Assembly: GCF_014202575.1 (NCBI RefSeq)
Contig: NZ_JACHHB010000001.1
Location: 248,001-312,000 of the forward strand
Reading direction: 5' to 3'
DNA length: 64,000 bases
Source: Texcoconibacillus texcoconensis
GTDB taxonomy: Bacteria > Bacillota > Bacilli > Bacillales > Salisediminibacteriaceae
Of this stretch, positions 26,202 to 34,939 are shown piece after piece. The first letter of the stretch is position 1, and the number at the start of each line of letters is the position of its first letter. Made by a program: the position numbers and the translations under genes. The notes beneath the pieces were generated by a model. It ran no database searches and was not told the origin of the DNA. It was given only the letters and a program-made list of their open reading frames with translations.

Positions 26202-27554
26202 TTAATGTTGTTTTTCTAACTTGACAATAAAAAATCCGTCTGTATCTGTATCATCTGGAAACAGTTGTATTTTTCCATGGTCATGAAGATGTTGACCAAT
26301 CTGCTTTGGTAAAAGCACCTCTTCGTTCGCATGTACAATAAATTCCGGATTTCGTTTTAAAAACTGTTCGATTTGCCAGTCATTTTCACTTTTATCAATC
26401 GTACACGTACTATAAACGAGGGTTCCCCCAACTTTTAATAGTGGAGCAACGGCATCTAACAACTGAGTTTGAACATTTGTGATATTTTCAATATCTTGGA
26501 CAGATTTTGTCCATTTTATATCAGGTTTACGACGCAAAACACCAAGACCTGAACAAGGAGCGTCGAGTAATATTCGATCGAATTGCCCTTGTTTAAATTG
26601 TTCACCACTACGCCTAGCATCCAGCGTTTGTGCTTTTATTATTGATGATAAACCAAGTCTTTTGGCTTGCTCATCAATCAATGACACTTTATGGTCGTGA
26701 ACGTCCAACGCATGGACCTTCCCACGACCTAACAATCGTTCAGCGATGTGTGTCGTTTTCCCACCTGGGGCTGCACAAGCATCGAGGACCGTTTCTCCTG
26801 GTTTTGGGGCTAGCACTTCCGTAACAAGCATCGACCCTTCGTCTTGAATTGTCACAAAACCATCTTTAAATGTGTCCGTTGCAGCAATCGTTCCTTTCAT
26901 GACGACGATGTTATCAGAAGCTAAGTGTCCTTTCTCTGCATGAATCCCTTCATCAGCTAAGCGATTTAAAACCTCGTCGACTGATGTTTTTGTTGTATTA
27001 ACACGGGCTGTTTGTCGTGCAGACTGTAAATTTGCAACCGCTAAATCACGGGCTTTATCGAAACCATATTGATCAATCCAACGCTCCATGAGCCAGTCTG
27101 GGTGACTCGTTTCAACAGCCAATCGCTCAACTGGATCTTTGATTGTTGAGAATTCAGGCCACTCTGACCTTTGCATCGAACGAAGCGTTCCATTTACCAT
27201 ATTGGCAATCCCTTTATGGCCTCGTCGCTTTGCAATCTCAACAGCTTCATGTACAACGGCTCGATCGGGAATTTTTTCTAAATAGTGAATTTGGTAAACC
27301 GATATACGCAAAAGAACGAGCACCCACGTATCTATACGATCGAGCTTTCGTTTCACAAATGATGATAAATAAAAATCAATCGTTTTTTTTCGTTGCAACG
27401 TGCCGTATACGATCTCCGTCAAAAGTGGAACATCCTTTGACGAGAGATTCGCTTTTTTTATCGTATGGTTAAGAAGTAAATGACTATAAGCTTGATTTTT
27501 TTCAATTTTTTCAAGCACTTCTAATGCTGCTTCACGTACGTTCATCTTTTTCAT
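26202..27554 (-). CDS. rsmB: 16S rRNA (cytosine-967-C5)-methyltransferase RsmB
   Basis: RsmB makes m5C967 in 16S rRNA. It has 450 aa. The N-terminal NusB-like RNA-binding domain spans residues 1-135. The Rossmann methyltransferase domain has DACAAPGGKTTHIA, the proline-cysteine motif DAPCSGLG (general acid/base Cys) and the nucleophile Cys in YSTCTIDKSEN. The ATG at 27554 follows AGGAG and lies 1 bp after the fmt stop, giving tight coupling. Confidence 0.96.
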   Translation of the reverse strand: MKKMNVREAALEVLEKIEKNQAYSHLLLNHTIKKANLSSKDVPLLTEIVYGTLQRKKTIDFYLSSFVKRKLDRIDTWVLVLLRISVYQIHYLEKIPDRAVVHEAVEIAKRRGHKGIANMVNGTLRSMQRSEWPEFSTIKDPVERLAVETSHPDWLMERWIDQYGFDKARDLAVANLQSARQTARVNTTKTSVDEVLNRLADEGIHAEKGHLASDNIVVMKGTIAATDTFKDGFVTIQDEGSMLVTEVLAPKPGETVLDACAAPGGKTTHIAERLLGRGKVHALDVHDHKVSLIDEQAKRLGLSSIIKAQTLDARRSGEQFKQGQFDRILLDAPCSGLGVLRRKPDIKWTKSVQDIENITNVQTQLLDAVAPLLKVGGTLVYSTCTIDKSENDWQIEQFLKRNPEFIVHANEEVLLPKQIGQHLHDHGKIQLFPDDTDTDGFFIVKLEKQH

Positions 27555-27555
27555 T

Positions 27556-28497
27556 TCATTCTCCTAATTTCATCCCGACGGTTAACGTTTGACCTGCACC
27601 ACGTAAAAATGTTGCCGTATCCATCGGTTTTTTTCCTGCAGGTTGAACACGTGTCAACTTCACAGCTTTTTGATCACCTGTTTGTACGATGATTCCCTGA
27701 TCATCAATTGCCAGTATCTCACCTGGTTGACGATCCCCTGTAATTGATTGTTTCTCAACCCACCATACTTTCAAACGTTCCCCAAGGCATGTGGTATATG
27801 CAACTGGCCAAGGGTTCATACCACGGACGTGATTATACACGTCATGGCTAGAGCGTGTCCAATCAATCCGTTCTTGCTCGCGACGAATATTCGGTGCATA
27901 CGTCACTTCCTCTTCACGTTGGGTACGTGGTTCAATCTCTCCACGTACTAACTTCGGTATCGTATCAAGAAGTAGCTTTGCTCCAAGATCACTTAATTTA
28001 TCGTGTAACGTTCCAACATGGTCATCTTCTTCGATTGGAATCGCTTCTTGAGAGAGAATATCCCCTGCATCTAATGCTTCCACCATGTACATAATCGTAA
28101 TCCCTGTCTCTTTTTCTCCATCAATAATCGCTTGATGAATAGGAGCCCCTCCACGGTAACGCGGGAGTAGTGATGCATGCACATTAATACAGCCATATTT
28201 CGGAGACGTCAAAATTTCTGTCGGTAAGATTTGACCGAAAGCAGCTGTGACAATTAAATCAGGTTCATATGCGAGAACTTGTTCATAAGCCTCTTGTTGC
28301 TTAATTTTTTCTGGTTGTAAAACTGGTATCCCTACTTTTTCTGCTTCCTCCTTAACCGGGGGTGGAGTTAATGTCTTTTTTCTTCCTTTAGGTCGATCTG
28401 GCTGTGTGACGACAGCACAAACATCATACCCTTCATTTATTAACGAACGTAACACCGGAGATGCAAAGTCCGGTGTCCCCATGAAAACAATTTTCAT
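27556..28497 (-). CDS. fmt: Methionyl-tRNA formyltransferase
   Basis: Fmt formylates initiator Met-tRNA using 10-formyltetrahydrofolate. It has 313 aa. The N-terminal formyl transferase domain begins [14 protein letters not shown] and contains [17 protein letters not shown]. That block, with a downstream Asp, forms the catalytic Asn-His-Asp set. The C-terminal domain binds tRNA. The ATG at 28497 has AAGGAGG upstream. In B. subtilis the deformylase gene def lies directly before fmt; here a repeat-filled gap replaces it. Confidence 0.97.
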   Translation of the reverse strand: MKIVFMGTPDFASPVLRSLINEGYDVCAVVTQPDRPKGRKKTLTPPPVKEEAEKVGIPVLQPEKIKQQEAYEQVLAYEPDLIVTAAFGQILPTEILTSPKYGCINVHASLLPRYRGGAPIHQAIIDGEKETGITIMYMVEALDAGDILSQEAIPIEEDDHVGTLHDKLSDLGAKLLLDTIPKLVRGEIEPRTQREEEVTYAPNIRREQERIDWTRSSHDVYNHVRGMNPWPVAYTTCLGERLKVWWVEKQSITGDRQPGEILAIDDQGIIVQTGDQKAVKLTRVQPAGKKPMDTATFLRGAGQTLTVGMKLGE

Positions 28498-28881
28498 ATT
28501 TTTGTCCTCCTTAAAAAACCTAAGTCACTTTCTATTCAGCCTATCTGCAGGTTGACGTTACTGATTTTTGCCTCAGGTAAATGTTGCACGTGGTTCTCGG
28601 ACATACGTTCCGTTATTTCAACCAAATCAGCCATTTTTAGGGGGCGAACGGACATACATTCCGTTAACCCCCTCTTTTGTAGGCAATGATGGGCTTATTT
28701 TTACAAATAGCGGAACTCATGTCCGTAAAATGCTCAAAATGAGCCTTTTTCAAGTACATAGCGGAATCAATGTCCGCAGCGAACGAAACAGTGAACGTGA
28801 CCTCATTTAACCACTTTGCGCACCTCCGAGTTGATCAGAAACAACAAAGTTTACGAGATAGCCTTTCAAAATGAATGTCTC
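28498..28881. other. Non-coding gap between priA and fmt where def is expected
   Basis: These 384 bp separate priA from fmt. They hold the fmt ribosome site and a presumably weak promoter, then the type A repeat (28597-28777), then about 100 bp of AT-rich sequence up to the priA stop. No open frame carries the deformylase motifs (GxGLAAxQ, EGCLS, HExDH). Confidence 0.7.
28597..28777. repeat. Nested inverted repeat type A, locus 2
   Basis: The plan is the same as at 6742-6921. Two forward modules, CGGACATACGTTCCGTTATT (28598-28617) and CGGACATACATTCCGTTAAC (28649-28668), are followed by two reverse modules at 28706-28725 and 28757-28776. Spacing between modules is about 50-57 bp centre to centre, nearly equal to locus 1. 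A small hairpin GCTCA-AAA-TGAGC (28732-28744) lies between the reverse modules. Confidence 0.85.
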
Positions 28882-31302
28882 TTACATCATCATATATGGA
28901 TTTTGGTCGATCGTAATTGTTAAATCAGTTCGCGTCATTTCCGTTTGGTACATCGACAAAATATCTTGTAAAAAAGAGGTTAGCTTCGGTTCATGTTTGT
29001 ATTTTATCACGCATTGGTGGCGATATCTATCGTTGATCCGCGGGATCGGTGAAGCTACAGGACCTAATACAACTGAAGGTTCTTGCAATCGTTCCTTCAA
29101 AAATTGCGCAATTCGGTCTGTCGTTTGTGCTACTTTCATCAATTCTGTATCACTTACAGTAATAACAGTTAAAAACATGTACGGAGGGTATTGCCCTCTT
29201 TTACGGGTGAGCATTTCCCGTTGAAAGAACGACACAAAATCGTGGTTTTGCATGAGTTGGATACTATAGTGTTCAGGGTCATACGTTTGGACGACGACTT
29301 CCCCTTCCTTTTCGTGTCTCCCTGCTCGGCCACTTACTTGCGTTAATAATTGAAACGTCCGCTCAGTTGCGCGAAAGTCTGGCAAGTGAAGCATCGTATC
29401 CGCAGCTAAAATACCGACAAGCGTAACGTTAGGAAAATCAAGCCCTTTAGCAATCATCTGTGTACCTAGTAGAATATCTCCATCTCCTCTACCAAAGGCA
29501 TTTAATAATTTTTCGTGCGCACCTTTTCGTTTCGTCGTATCAACATCCATTCGAATCACTCTTGCTTCGGGTAAAACATCATTTAAAGCTTCTTCTACTT
29601 TTTGCGTCCCCGACCCGAAGAAACGAATCGCTTCGCTTTCACAAGATGGGCAGGTATTCGGTACCCTTTCACGATAACCGCAATAATGGCAATCCAGAGA
29701 ACCCGTCGACCTATGGTAAGTGAGGGAAATATCACAATGCGGACATTGTACGACGTGTCCACAGTCTCGACACATGACAAAAGTCGAATACCCTCTCCTG
29801 TTCAAAAAGAGAACCGTTTGTTCGCCTCGCTCAATCCTTGTTTTCATCCCCTCGATCAAGTCATTTGAAAACATCGAACGATTCCCACTTCTTAATTCCT
29901 CACGCATATCTACAATGTGAACAGAAGGCATGGCAATGTTGTTGACTCGTTCTGCCATTTCCAGTGATTCATACACCCCTTTTTGGGCACGGGCATAACT
30001 TTCTAATGAAGGGGTTGCACTACCGAGTACGACAGGGCACTTGTGATACTTTCCACGCGCTATAGCAACATCTCGTGCGTGGTAACGTGGCATTTCTTCT
30101 TGTTTATAGCTTGTCTCATGCTCTTCATCAATAATGACCATCCCTAAGCGTGTAAAAGGGGCAAAAATTGCTGAACGAGCACCAACCGCCACATTCACTT
30201 CTTGATCACGAATTTTCCGCCATTCATCAAACTTTTCTCCTTGCGACAATCCACTATGTAAAACTGCGACGTCAGAGCCAAATCGCTCTTTAAAACGGGT
30301 TACCATCTGCGGAGTTAAAGATATTTCTGGAACGAGTACGATCGCTTCTTTTCCTTTTTGCAAAACGGCTTCAATAGCTTGCAAATAGACTTCTGTTTTG
30401 CCACTGCCAGTGACCCCTCGAAGTAAAAACGTTCGATGCGTTTCTTTTTGCACATCTCGTAAAATCGATGTCATGACTTGTTGTTGTTCACTTGTTAATG
30501 CCATAGGTTCTGTCTGGCCAAACGAACGTCCTTCAAATGGATCACGTTTTTGTTCGACTACCTTTTCATGAAGCAACCCTTTATCTACAAGTGCTTTAAC
30601 GACAGAGCTAGATGTTTCACAAATTCGGACAAGCTCTGAGACTACGATTACCTCGGAATAATGAAATACATATTCAAGCACTTCGCGCTGCTTTTTCGCC
30701 GTATTCCCCCAGTTTTCCAATGTTTCTTTTAGCGTTTCATCAGATACCGCCTTTTCAACCACCCGTACTTTTTTCATCGTCGCTTTGGACCCTACATGTT
30801 CGTTAACGACAATTTGGTGATTTTTGATATGACGTTGGATGTCTTTTAGCAATTGTTCATGAGCTGATTTTTGCAATTCGTCCCACCGTACGACGTTTTG
30901 GCGAGAAAACAATTGACGAACTTCAGGAGATAGCGTCTCTTTATCAATCGAATCAGAGAGTGATAACGTCTTTTCATATTTCGCCCGTAAAGCAGCGGGA
31001 AGCATCGCCTGCAAAGCCGTCACTTTAAAACAAAGCGTCGTCACACTGAGCCAATCTCCAAGTTCTAAAAGTTCCGAGGTTAAAACTGGCTTAATATCAA
31101 AAACATCAGATATTGGTTTTAAACGATCAAATTGCGAGGTTTCTGATAAAGAAACGACAAACCCTTGTACTTTCCGTGGTCCAAACGGGACAGCGACGCG
31201 AACACCTGGTTGAACAACTTGTTCAAAACGGGGTGGAATTTCATAATCAAAGGTTCGATCAATTTGTTGTGCAGGTACATCAACGATCACATTAGCAATC
31301 AT
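28882..31302 (-). CDS. priA: Primosomal helicase PriA
   Basis: PriA restarts collapsed forks by loading the replicative helicase. It has 806 aa. The N-terminal DNA-binding domain (VDVPAQQIDRTFDYEIP, VPFGPRKVQGFV) is followed by the helicase core with Walker A GVTGSGKTEVY and the DEEH box. The eight-cysteine zinc-binding insert runs from CRDCGHVVQCPHC to CPSC. The ATG at 31302 (MIANVIVDVP) overlaps the coaBC stop by 4 bp; a frame extending to 31317 adds residues that B. subtilis PriA lacks. It is transcribed after coaBC. Confidence 0.97.
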   Translation of the reverse strand: MIANVIVDVPAQQIDRTFDYEIPPRFEQVVQPGVRVAVPFGPRKVQGFVVSLSETSQFDRLKPISDVFDIKPVLTSELLELGDWLSVTTLCFKVTALQAMLPAALRAKYEKTLSLSDSIDKETLSPEVRQLFSRQNVVRWDELQKSAHEQLLKDIQRHIKNHQIVVNEHVGSKATMKKVRVVEKAVSDETLKETLENWGNTAKKQREVLEYVFHYSEVIVVSELVRICETSSSVVKALVDKGLLHEKVVEQKRDPFEGRSFGQTEPMALTSEQQQVMTSILRDVQKETHRTFLLRGVTGSGKTEVYLQAIEAVLQKGKEAIVLVPEISLTPQMVTRFKERFGSDVAVLHSGLSQGEKFDEWRKIRDQEVNVAVGARSAIFAPFTRLGMVIIDEEHETSYKQEEMPRYHARDVAIARGKYHKCPVVLGSATPSLESYARAQKGVYESLEMAERVNNIAMPSVHIVDMREELRSGNRSMFSNDLIEGMKTRIERGEQTVLFLNRRGYSTFVMCRDCGHVVQCPHCDISLTYHRSTGSLDCHYCGYRERVPNTCPSCESEAIRFFGSGTQKVEEALNDVLPEARVIRMDVDTTKRKGAHEKLLNAFGRGDGDILLGTQMIAKGLDFPNVTLVGILAADTMLHLPDFRATERTFQLLTQVSGRAGRHEKEGEVVVQTYDPEHYSIQLMQNHDFVSFFQREMLTRKRGQYPPYMFLTVITVSDTELMKVAQTTDRIAQFLKERLQEPSVVLGPVASPIPRINDRYRHQCVIKYKHEPKLTSFLQDILSMYQTEMTRTDLTITIDQNPYMMM

Positions 31303-32510
31303 TTCACTCCGCCCCATTGAAGATGGGCAACTTGGTCTAACAAGGATTCAGCGACTTTTTCTTTATGCGCTAACGAGATGTTTTTTTCAAATTGTTTCGG
31401 GCCGATCAGTGTCACTTCATTCATATCAGCAGCAAAACCTCTATTTGACTTAGACACATCATTGGCGACAATGAGATCAAGGTTTTTTCGTTGTAATTTT
31501 TCACGTGCATAAGCTAAAACATCTGTCGATTCAGCTGCAAATCCGACGAGAAATTGCCCATTTTTTTGCTTTCCTAGTTCAGCAAGGATGTCGCTTGTCC
31601 GTTCTAGTTGGATCGTTTCGCTTCCTTGCTCTTTTTTCACTTTTTGCTCCTGAACGTTTTTCGGCCTGAAGTCGGAGACAGCAGCTGCCTTAATAACTAC
31701 ATTTGAACTTTCATAGTGTTTCAATACTTGTTCATACATGTCGTTTGCACTTGTGACACGTATCACGTTCACGCCACTAGGATCCGGCAATTGTGTAGGA
31801 CCTGACACTAGCGTCACTTGAGCCCCCCGACGCGCCGCTTCTCTAGCAATTGCATAGCCCATTTTTCCTGTCGACGGGTTTGTCAATACACGAACAGGAT
31901 CTGCGTGTTCATGAGTCGGCCCTGCTGTGATGAGTACTTTTTTGTTTTGCCATACTGGGTTTTCTACGCACAGAAAATGATTACTTAGGTGTTCTACAAT
32001 TTCCTCTGGTTCAGACATTCTACCTTTCCCTTCGTAGCCACAGGCAAGGAAGCCTTCACCAGGTTCGATAAATCGGTACCCATCCTGTTGTAAAGTATCC
32101 ATATTTCGCTTAACAGCAGGGTGTTCGTACATATGTACATTCATTGCTGGAGCAATAAACGCTTCTGCTCTCGTCGCTAACAATGTCGTCGTCACCATGT
32201 CATCTGCAATCCCATTTGCCAATTTCCCAATCACATTTGCGGTAGCTGGAGCAACGATTGCAACATCCGCCCAGTCTGCAACATCGATATGCGAAATAAC
32301 ACTCGGATCCTCTTCTCGAAAGGTATCTACATATACACGGTCTCGTGCTAGCGATTGAAATGTCAACGGTGTAACAAACTGTTGTGCTGATTCAGTCATC
32401 AACACTTTAACATTTGCTTTTTTTTGTATAAGTTTGCTCGTCAATGCCGCCGCCTTATAAGCGGCAATTCCACCTGTTACGCACAACAAGACATTTTTAT
32501 TTTCAAGCAT
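31299..32510 (-). CDS. coaBC: Bifunctional phosphopantothenoylcysteine decarboxylase/synthase CoaBC
   Basis: CoaBC makes 4'-phosphopantetheine from phosphopantothenate and cysteine in CoA synthesis. It has 403 aa. The N-terminal flavoprotein CoaC domain has CVTGGIAAYKAA, a catalytic His in ISHIDVADWAD, and APAMNVHMYEHPA. A substrate-clamp Cys lies in FLACGYEGKGRM. The C-terminal CoaB domain starts at KKVLITAGPTHEHADPVR. The ATG at 32510 has GGAGG 7 nt upstream; a frame to 32531 would cover it. A terminator separates it from rpoZ, unlike the continuous B. subtilis arrangement. Confidence 0.96.
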   Translation of the reverse strand: MLENKNVLLCVTGGIAAYKAAALTSKLIQKKANVKVLMTESAQQFVTPLTFQSLARDRVYVDTFREEDPSVISHIDVADWADVAIVAPATANVIGKLANGIADDMVTTTLLATRAEAFIAPAMNVHMYEHPAVKRNMDTLQQDGYRFIEPGEGFLACGYEGKGRMSEPEEIVEHLSNHFLCVENPVWQNKKVLITAGPTHEHADPVRVLTNPSTGKMGYAIAREAARRGAQVTLVSGPTQLPDPSGVNVIRVTSANDMYEQVLKHYESSNVVIKAAAVSDFRPKNVQEQKVKKEQGSETIQLERTSDILAELGKQKNGQFLVGFAAESTDVLAYAREKLQRKNLDLIVANDVSKSNRGFAADMNEVTLIGPKQFEKNISLAHKEKVAESLLDQVAHLQWGGVK

Positions 32511-32611
32511 GTTCGTTCCTCCTCCTAACAAAACCTCATAGGTGGCAACCGCTGAAGTTACGTTCTAACCTTATTCTATATCATTACAATACAAGAAATA
32601 AGACCATTTGA

Positions 32612-32665
32612 CAAAAAACGGAGCTGACTCAAAAGGGGACGTTCATACCTTTATGAGTCAGCTCC
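32612..32665 (-). terminator. Terminator after rpoZ
   Basis: GGAGCTGACTCA pairs with TGAGTCAGCTCC, followed on the minus strand by GTTTTTTG. It starts about 10 bp after the rpoZ stop and separates the yicC-remA-gmk-rpoZ transcript from coaBC-priA. Confidence 0.9.
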
Positions 32666-32674
32666 ATGACTGGT

Positions 32675-32881
32675 TTATTGCTCGTTTTTTTGATAAGTTA
32701 ATTTGTCTTGATCAATCTCTTCTAAAGCTACACCAACAAGTTTCCTTGACTTCGGTCGATCGACTAACGCAGTGTCTGGGCCTTGATCTTGTAAATTTCG
32801 TGCACGACGCGCTGAAATCGACACAAGTGTGTACTTTGAATCGATTTTTTCCATTAAGGAGTCAACCGATGGATAAAGCAT
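32675..32881 (-). CDS. rpoZ: DNA-directed RNA polymerase omega subunit
   Basis: Omega is a small assembly subunit that clasps beta prime. It has 68 aa. [19 protein letters not shown] and SARRARNLQ are diagnostic, followed by [14 protein letters not shown]. Two overlapping ATGs (32884 and 32881) occur; the second keeps 7 nt to GGAGG and matches the family start. It overlaps the gmk stop. Bacillus omega lacks the MNR element that binds ppGpp in proteobacteria, and none is seen here. Confidence 0.95.
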   Translation of the reverse strand: MLYPSVDSLMEKIDSKYTLVSISARRARNLQDQGPDTALVDRPKSRKLVGVALEEIDQDKLTYQKNEQ

Positions 32882-33495
32882 CATTCCACCTCCACGATCT
32901 GTTTATATTGTTCAATTAATCGATCTTTGCGACAATTCTCTGCTGTCACAATAGATTTAATACGTTCTACCGCATGTTCAACTTGATCGTTTTCAACAAT
33001 GTAATCATATTGATCCATTAATTCGATCTCATCTTTTGCTACATTCATACGATTATCAATTAACTCTTTTGTTTCTGTTCCGCGCCCTTCAATACGCTGA
33101 CGCAACTCTTTTAAACTTGGTGGCGCCAAAAAGATGAACACACCTGATGGGTATCTACGTTTTACTTGCAATGCCCCTTGAACTTCAATTTCTAAAATGA
33201 CATCATAACCTTTTTCAATCGTCTCTTCCACATAATCAAGCGGCGTCCCATAATAATTATTGACATATTTTGCCCATTCTAATAACCGATCGCCTTCAAT
33301 CATCTTTTCGAATTCTTCTTTCGATTTGAAGAAGTAATTCACCCCGTCTACTTCTCCTTCGCGAGGCGCACGCGTTGTCGCAGACACTGAATATTGAATA
33401 TCGGTACCTTCATTTCTCAAGGCCTTACATACAGTACCTTTTCCTACACCGGCTGGCCCAGAAAGGACGATGAGCATACCTTTCTTTTTCTTCAT
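32881..33495 (-). CDS. gmk: Guanylate kinase
   Basis: Gmk phosphorylates GMP to GDP; in Bacilli it is a direct ppGpp target. It has 204 aa. The P-loop is [13 protein letters not shown] near residue 9. GMP-binding residues lie in [21 protein letters not shown], with [10 protein letters not shown] and the lid segment [13 protein letters not shown]. The ATG at 33495 has GGAGG 5 nt upstream; an earlier in-frame start at 33507 does not. It lies between remA and rpoZ. Confidence 0.97.
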   Translation of the reverse strand: MKKKKGMLIVLSGPAGVGKGTVCKALRNEGTDIQYSVSATTRAPREGEVDGVNYFFKSKEEFEKMIEGDRLLEWAKYVNNYYGTPLDYVEETIEKGYDVILEIEVQGALQVKRRYPSGVFIFLAPPSLKELRQRIEGRGTETKELIDNRMNVAKDEIELMDQYDYIVENDQVEHAVERIKSIVTAENCRKDRLIEQYKQIVEVE

Positions 33496-33553
33496 ACGTA
33501 CCTCCACTTGTACAACTTGATATTGATATTACCATTTTTCAATTTACACTCAT

Positions 33554-33823
33554 TTATTCTTCTGTTGCGTCATCTTTTGAATTGATTACTCGTTGCGCAA
33601 CCGTCTCAGGCTGAACCGCAGATAAAATGACATGATCACTATCAGAGATGATCACCGCACGCGTTCTGCGCCCGTAAGTTGCATCTACTAACACATTTCT
33701 ATCACGCGCTTCTTGAATAATACGTTTTATCGGTGCAGATTCCGGACTAACAATCGAAATGATCCGGTTTGCGGAAACGATGTTGCCAAATCCGATATTT
33801 ATAAGATGGATGTTGTTATTCAT
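33554..33823 (-). CDS. remA: Extracellular matrix regulator RemA
   Basis: RemA (YlzA) is an oligomeric DNA-binding protein that activates matrix and osmoprotection genes in B. subtilis. It has 89 aa. The core [20 protein letters not shown] and [19 protein letters not shown] is almost invariant, including Arg residues needed for DNA binding. A soluble protein. It lies between yicC and gmk as in most Firmicutes. Confidence 0.95.
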   Translation of the reverse strand: MNNNIHLINIGFGNIVSANRIISIVSPESAPIKRIIQEARDRNVLVDATYGRRTRAVIISDSDHVILSAVQPETVAQRVINSKDDATEE

Positions 33824-33889
33824 AATTTCCCCTGCCTACTATTAAAGATTTTCGCATTATAAATGAGTGCTTCATTCAATGGTGCGAAT

Positions 33890-34777
33890 TTATTCAATGT
33901 TTTGAACTTGTTCTTTCACTTTCTCTACTTCCGATTTCAACTCTACAACTCGCTGTCCAATATGTATATCATTTGCTTTCGAACCGATCGTATTGCATTC
34001 GCGGTTCAATTCTTGAACAATAAAATCCAACTTGCGACCGACGGCACCTTCCTCATCTGCTAAAACACGTTTTGCTTGATTTACGTGACTCTGAAGACGG
34101 GTCAACTCTTCTTCGATGTTGGATTTATCAGCAAAAACAGCTACTTCAGTCATAAGTCGCCCTTCATCTATCTCGATGTCTTGACCTGATAAAAATTCAT
34201 CGACACGTTTTTGCAATCGTTCACGGTAACGTTCTTGGACTTGTGGCGCGTATTGGGCAATCTCTTGACTACAGAATGCTATATTGTTTAGCCGTTCATA
34301 TATGTCGTTATACAGCGCTTTTCCTTCTTTCTCTCGCATAGATCGCAGTGCGCTTGCAGCCTCATGACAAGCATCGATTAATAGAGATGTTACCGTTTCT
34401 GATATGTCATCTGACTCATCAACATGAACAATTTCATCGGTTAATAGCAAACGATCCAATGGGAACGTTTGTGATGTTTTGTACGCCTCATTCATTTTCT
34501 CGTACATACGATGGTATGAATCAAGCAAATCCCAATCAACGTGAAGTGAACGTTTAACAAACCCATTCCCTTCTACGCTAACAAACACGTCCGCTTTCCC
34601 TCTTTGGATATATTCACCGACTACCTTTTTTATACGATCTTCATACATAAAAAGTGATTTTGGCATCCGAACATGAAATTCGCAAAATCGGTGATTTACC
34701 GTCTTAATCTCGACTGTGACTTTAAGATCTTCACTAGCCTTCACAGATCTACCATATCCTGTCATACTTACAACCAT
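33890..34777 (-). CDS. yicC: YicC/YloC family endoribonuclease
   Basis: YicC-family proteins are metal-dependent endoribonucleases that promote RNA decay. It has 295 aa. VVSMTGYGRS at the N-terminus and the C-terminal VGRKLDFIVQELNRECNTIG with SKANDI are family signatures. The ATG at 34777 matches the family start, and the promoter at 34799-34827 leaves no room for the upstream ATG at 34792. It is the first gene of yicC-remA-gmk-rpoZ. Confidence 0.93.
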   Translation of the reverse strand: MVVSMTGYGRSVKASEDLKVTVEIKTVNHRFCEFHVRMPKSLFMYEDRIKKVVGEYIQRGKADVFVSVEGNGFVKRSLHVDWDLLDSYHRMYEKMNEAYKTSQTFPLDRLLLTDEIVHVDESDDISETVTSLLIDACHEAASALRSMREKEGKALYNDIYERLNNIAFCSQEIAQYAPQVQERYRERLQKRVDEFLSGQDIEIDEGRLMTEVAVFADKSNIEEELTRLQSHVNQAKRVLADEEGAVGRKLDFIVQELNRECNTIGSKANDIHIGQRVVELKSEVEKVKEQVQNIE

Positions 34778-34798
34778 ATCTACCACATCCACTCTTCC

Positions 34799-34827
34799 AT
34801 TCTATACAATTTTTCAAGTAACAACAA
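34799..34827 (-). promoter_or_regulatory. yicC-remA-gmk-rpoZ promoter
   Basis: -35 TTGTTG (34822-34827), a 17-bp spacer and -10 TAGAAT (34799-34804) on the minus strand. The predicted start is about 15 bp ahead of the yicC ATG at 34777. Confidence 0.6.
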
Positions 34828-34892
34828 GGGGATGCATGATTTAGACCATTTGAGGAACCATTCCTTTCAAATCTTTAGTGTACATGACATAA

Positions 34893-34932
34893 AGGATAAA
34901 GTAAATCGTCCACCGCATTCACGGTGGACGAT
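34893..34932 (-). terminator. Terminator after the P-type ATPase gene
   Basis: ATCGTCCACCG, a TGAATG loop and CGGTGGACGAT form a perfect 11-bp stem followed by TTACTTT on the minus strand, 8 bp past the stop codon. Confidence 0.85.
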
Positions 34933-34939
34933 CAATCAT

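Noticed and set aside
28568-28810. Plus-strand frame of 80 codons in the priA-fmt gap
   Set aside because: It is made almost wholly of the type A repeat modules and has no ribosome site or recognisable domain.
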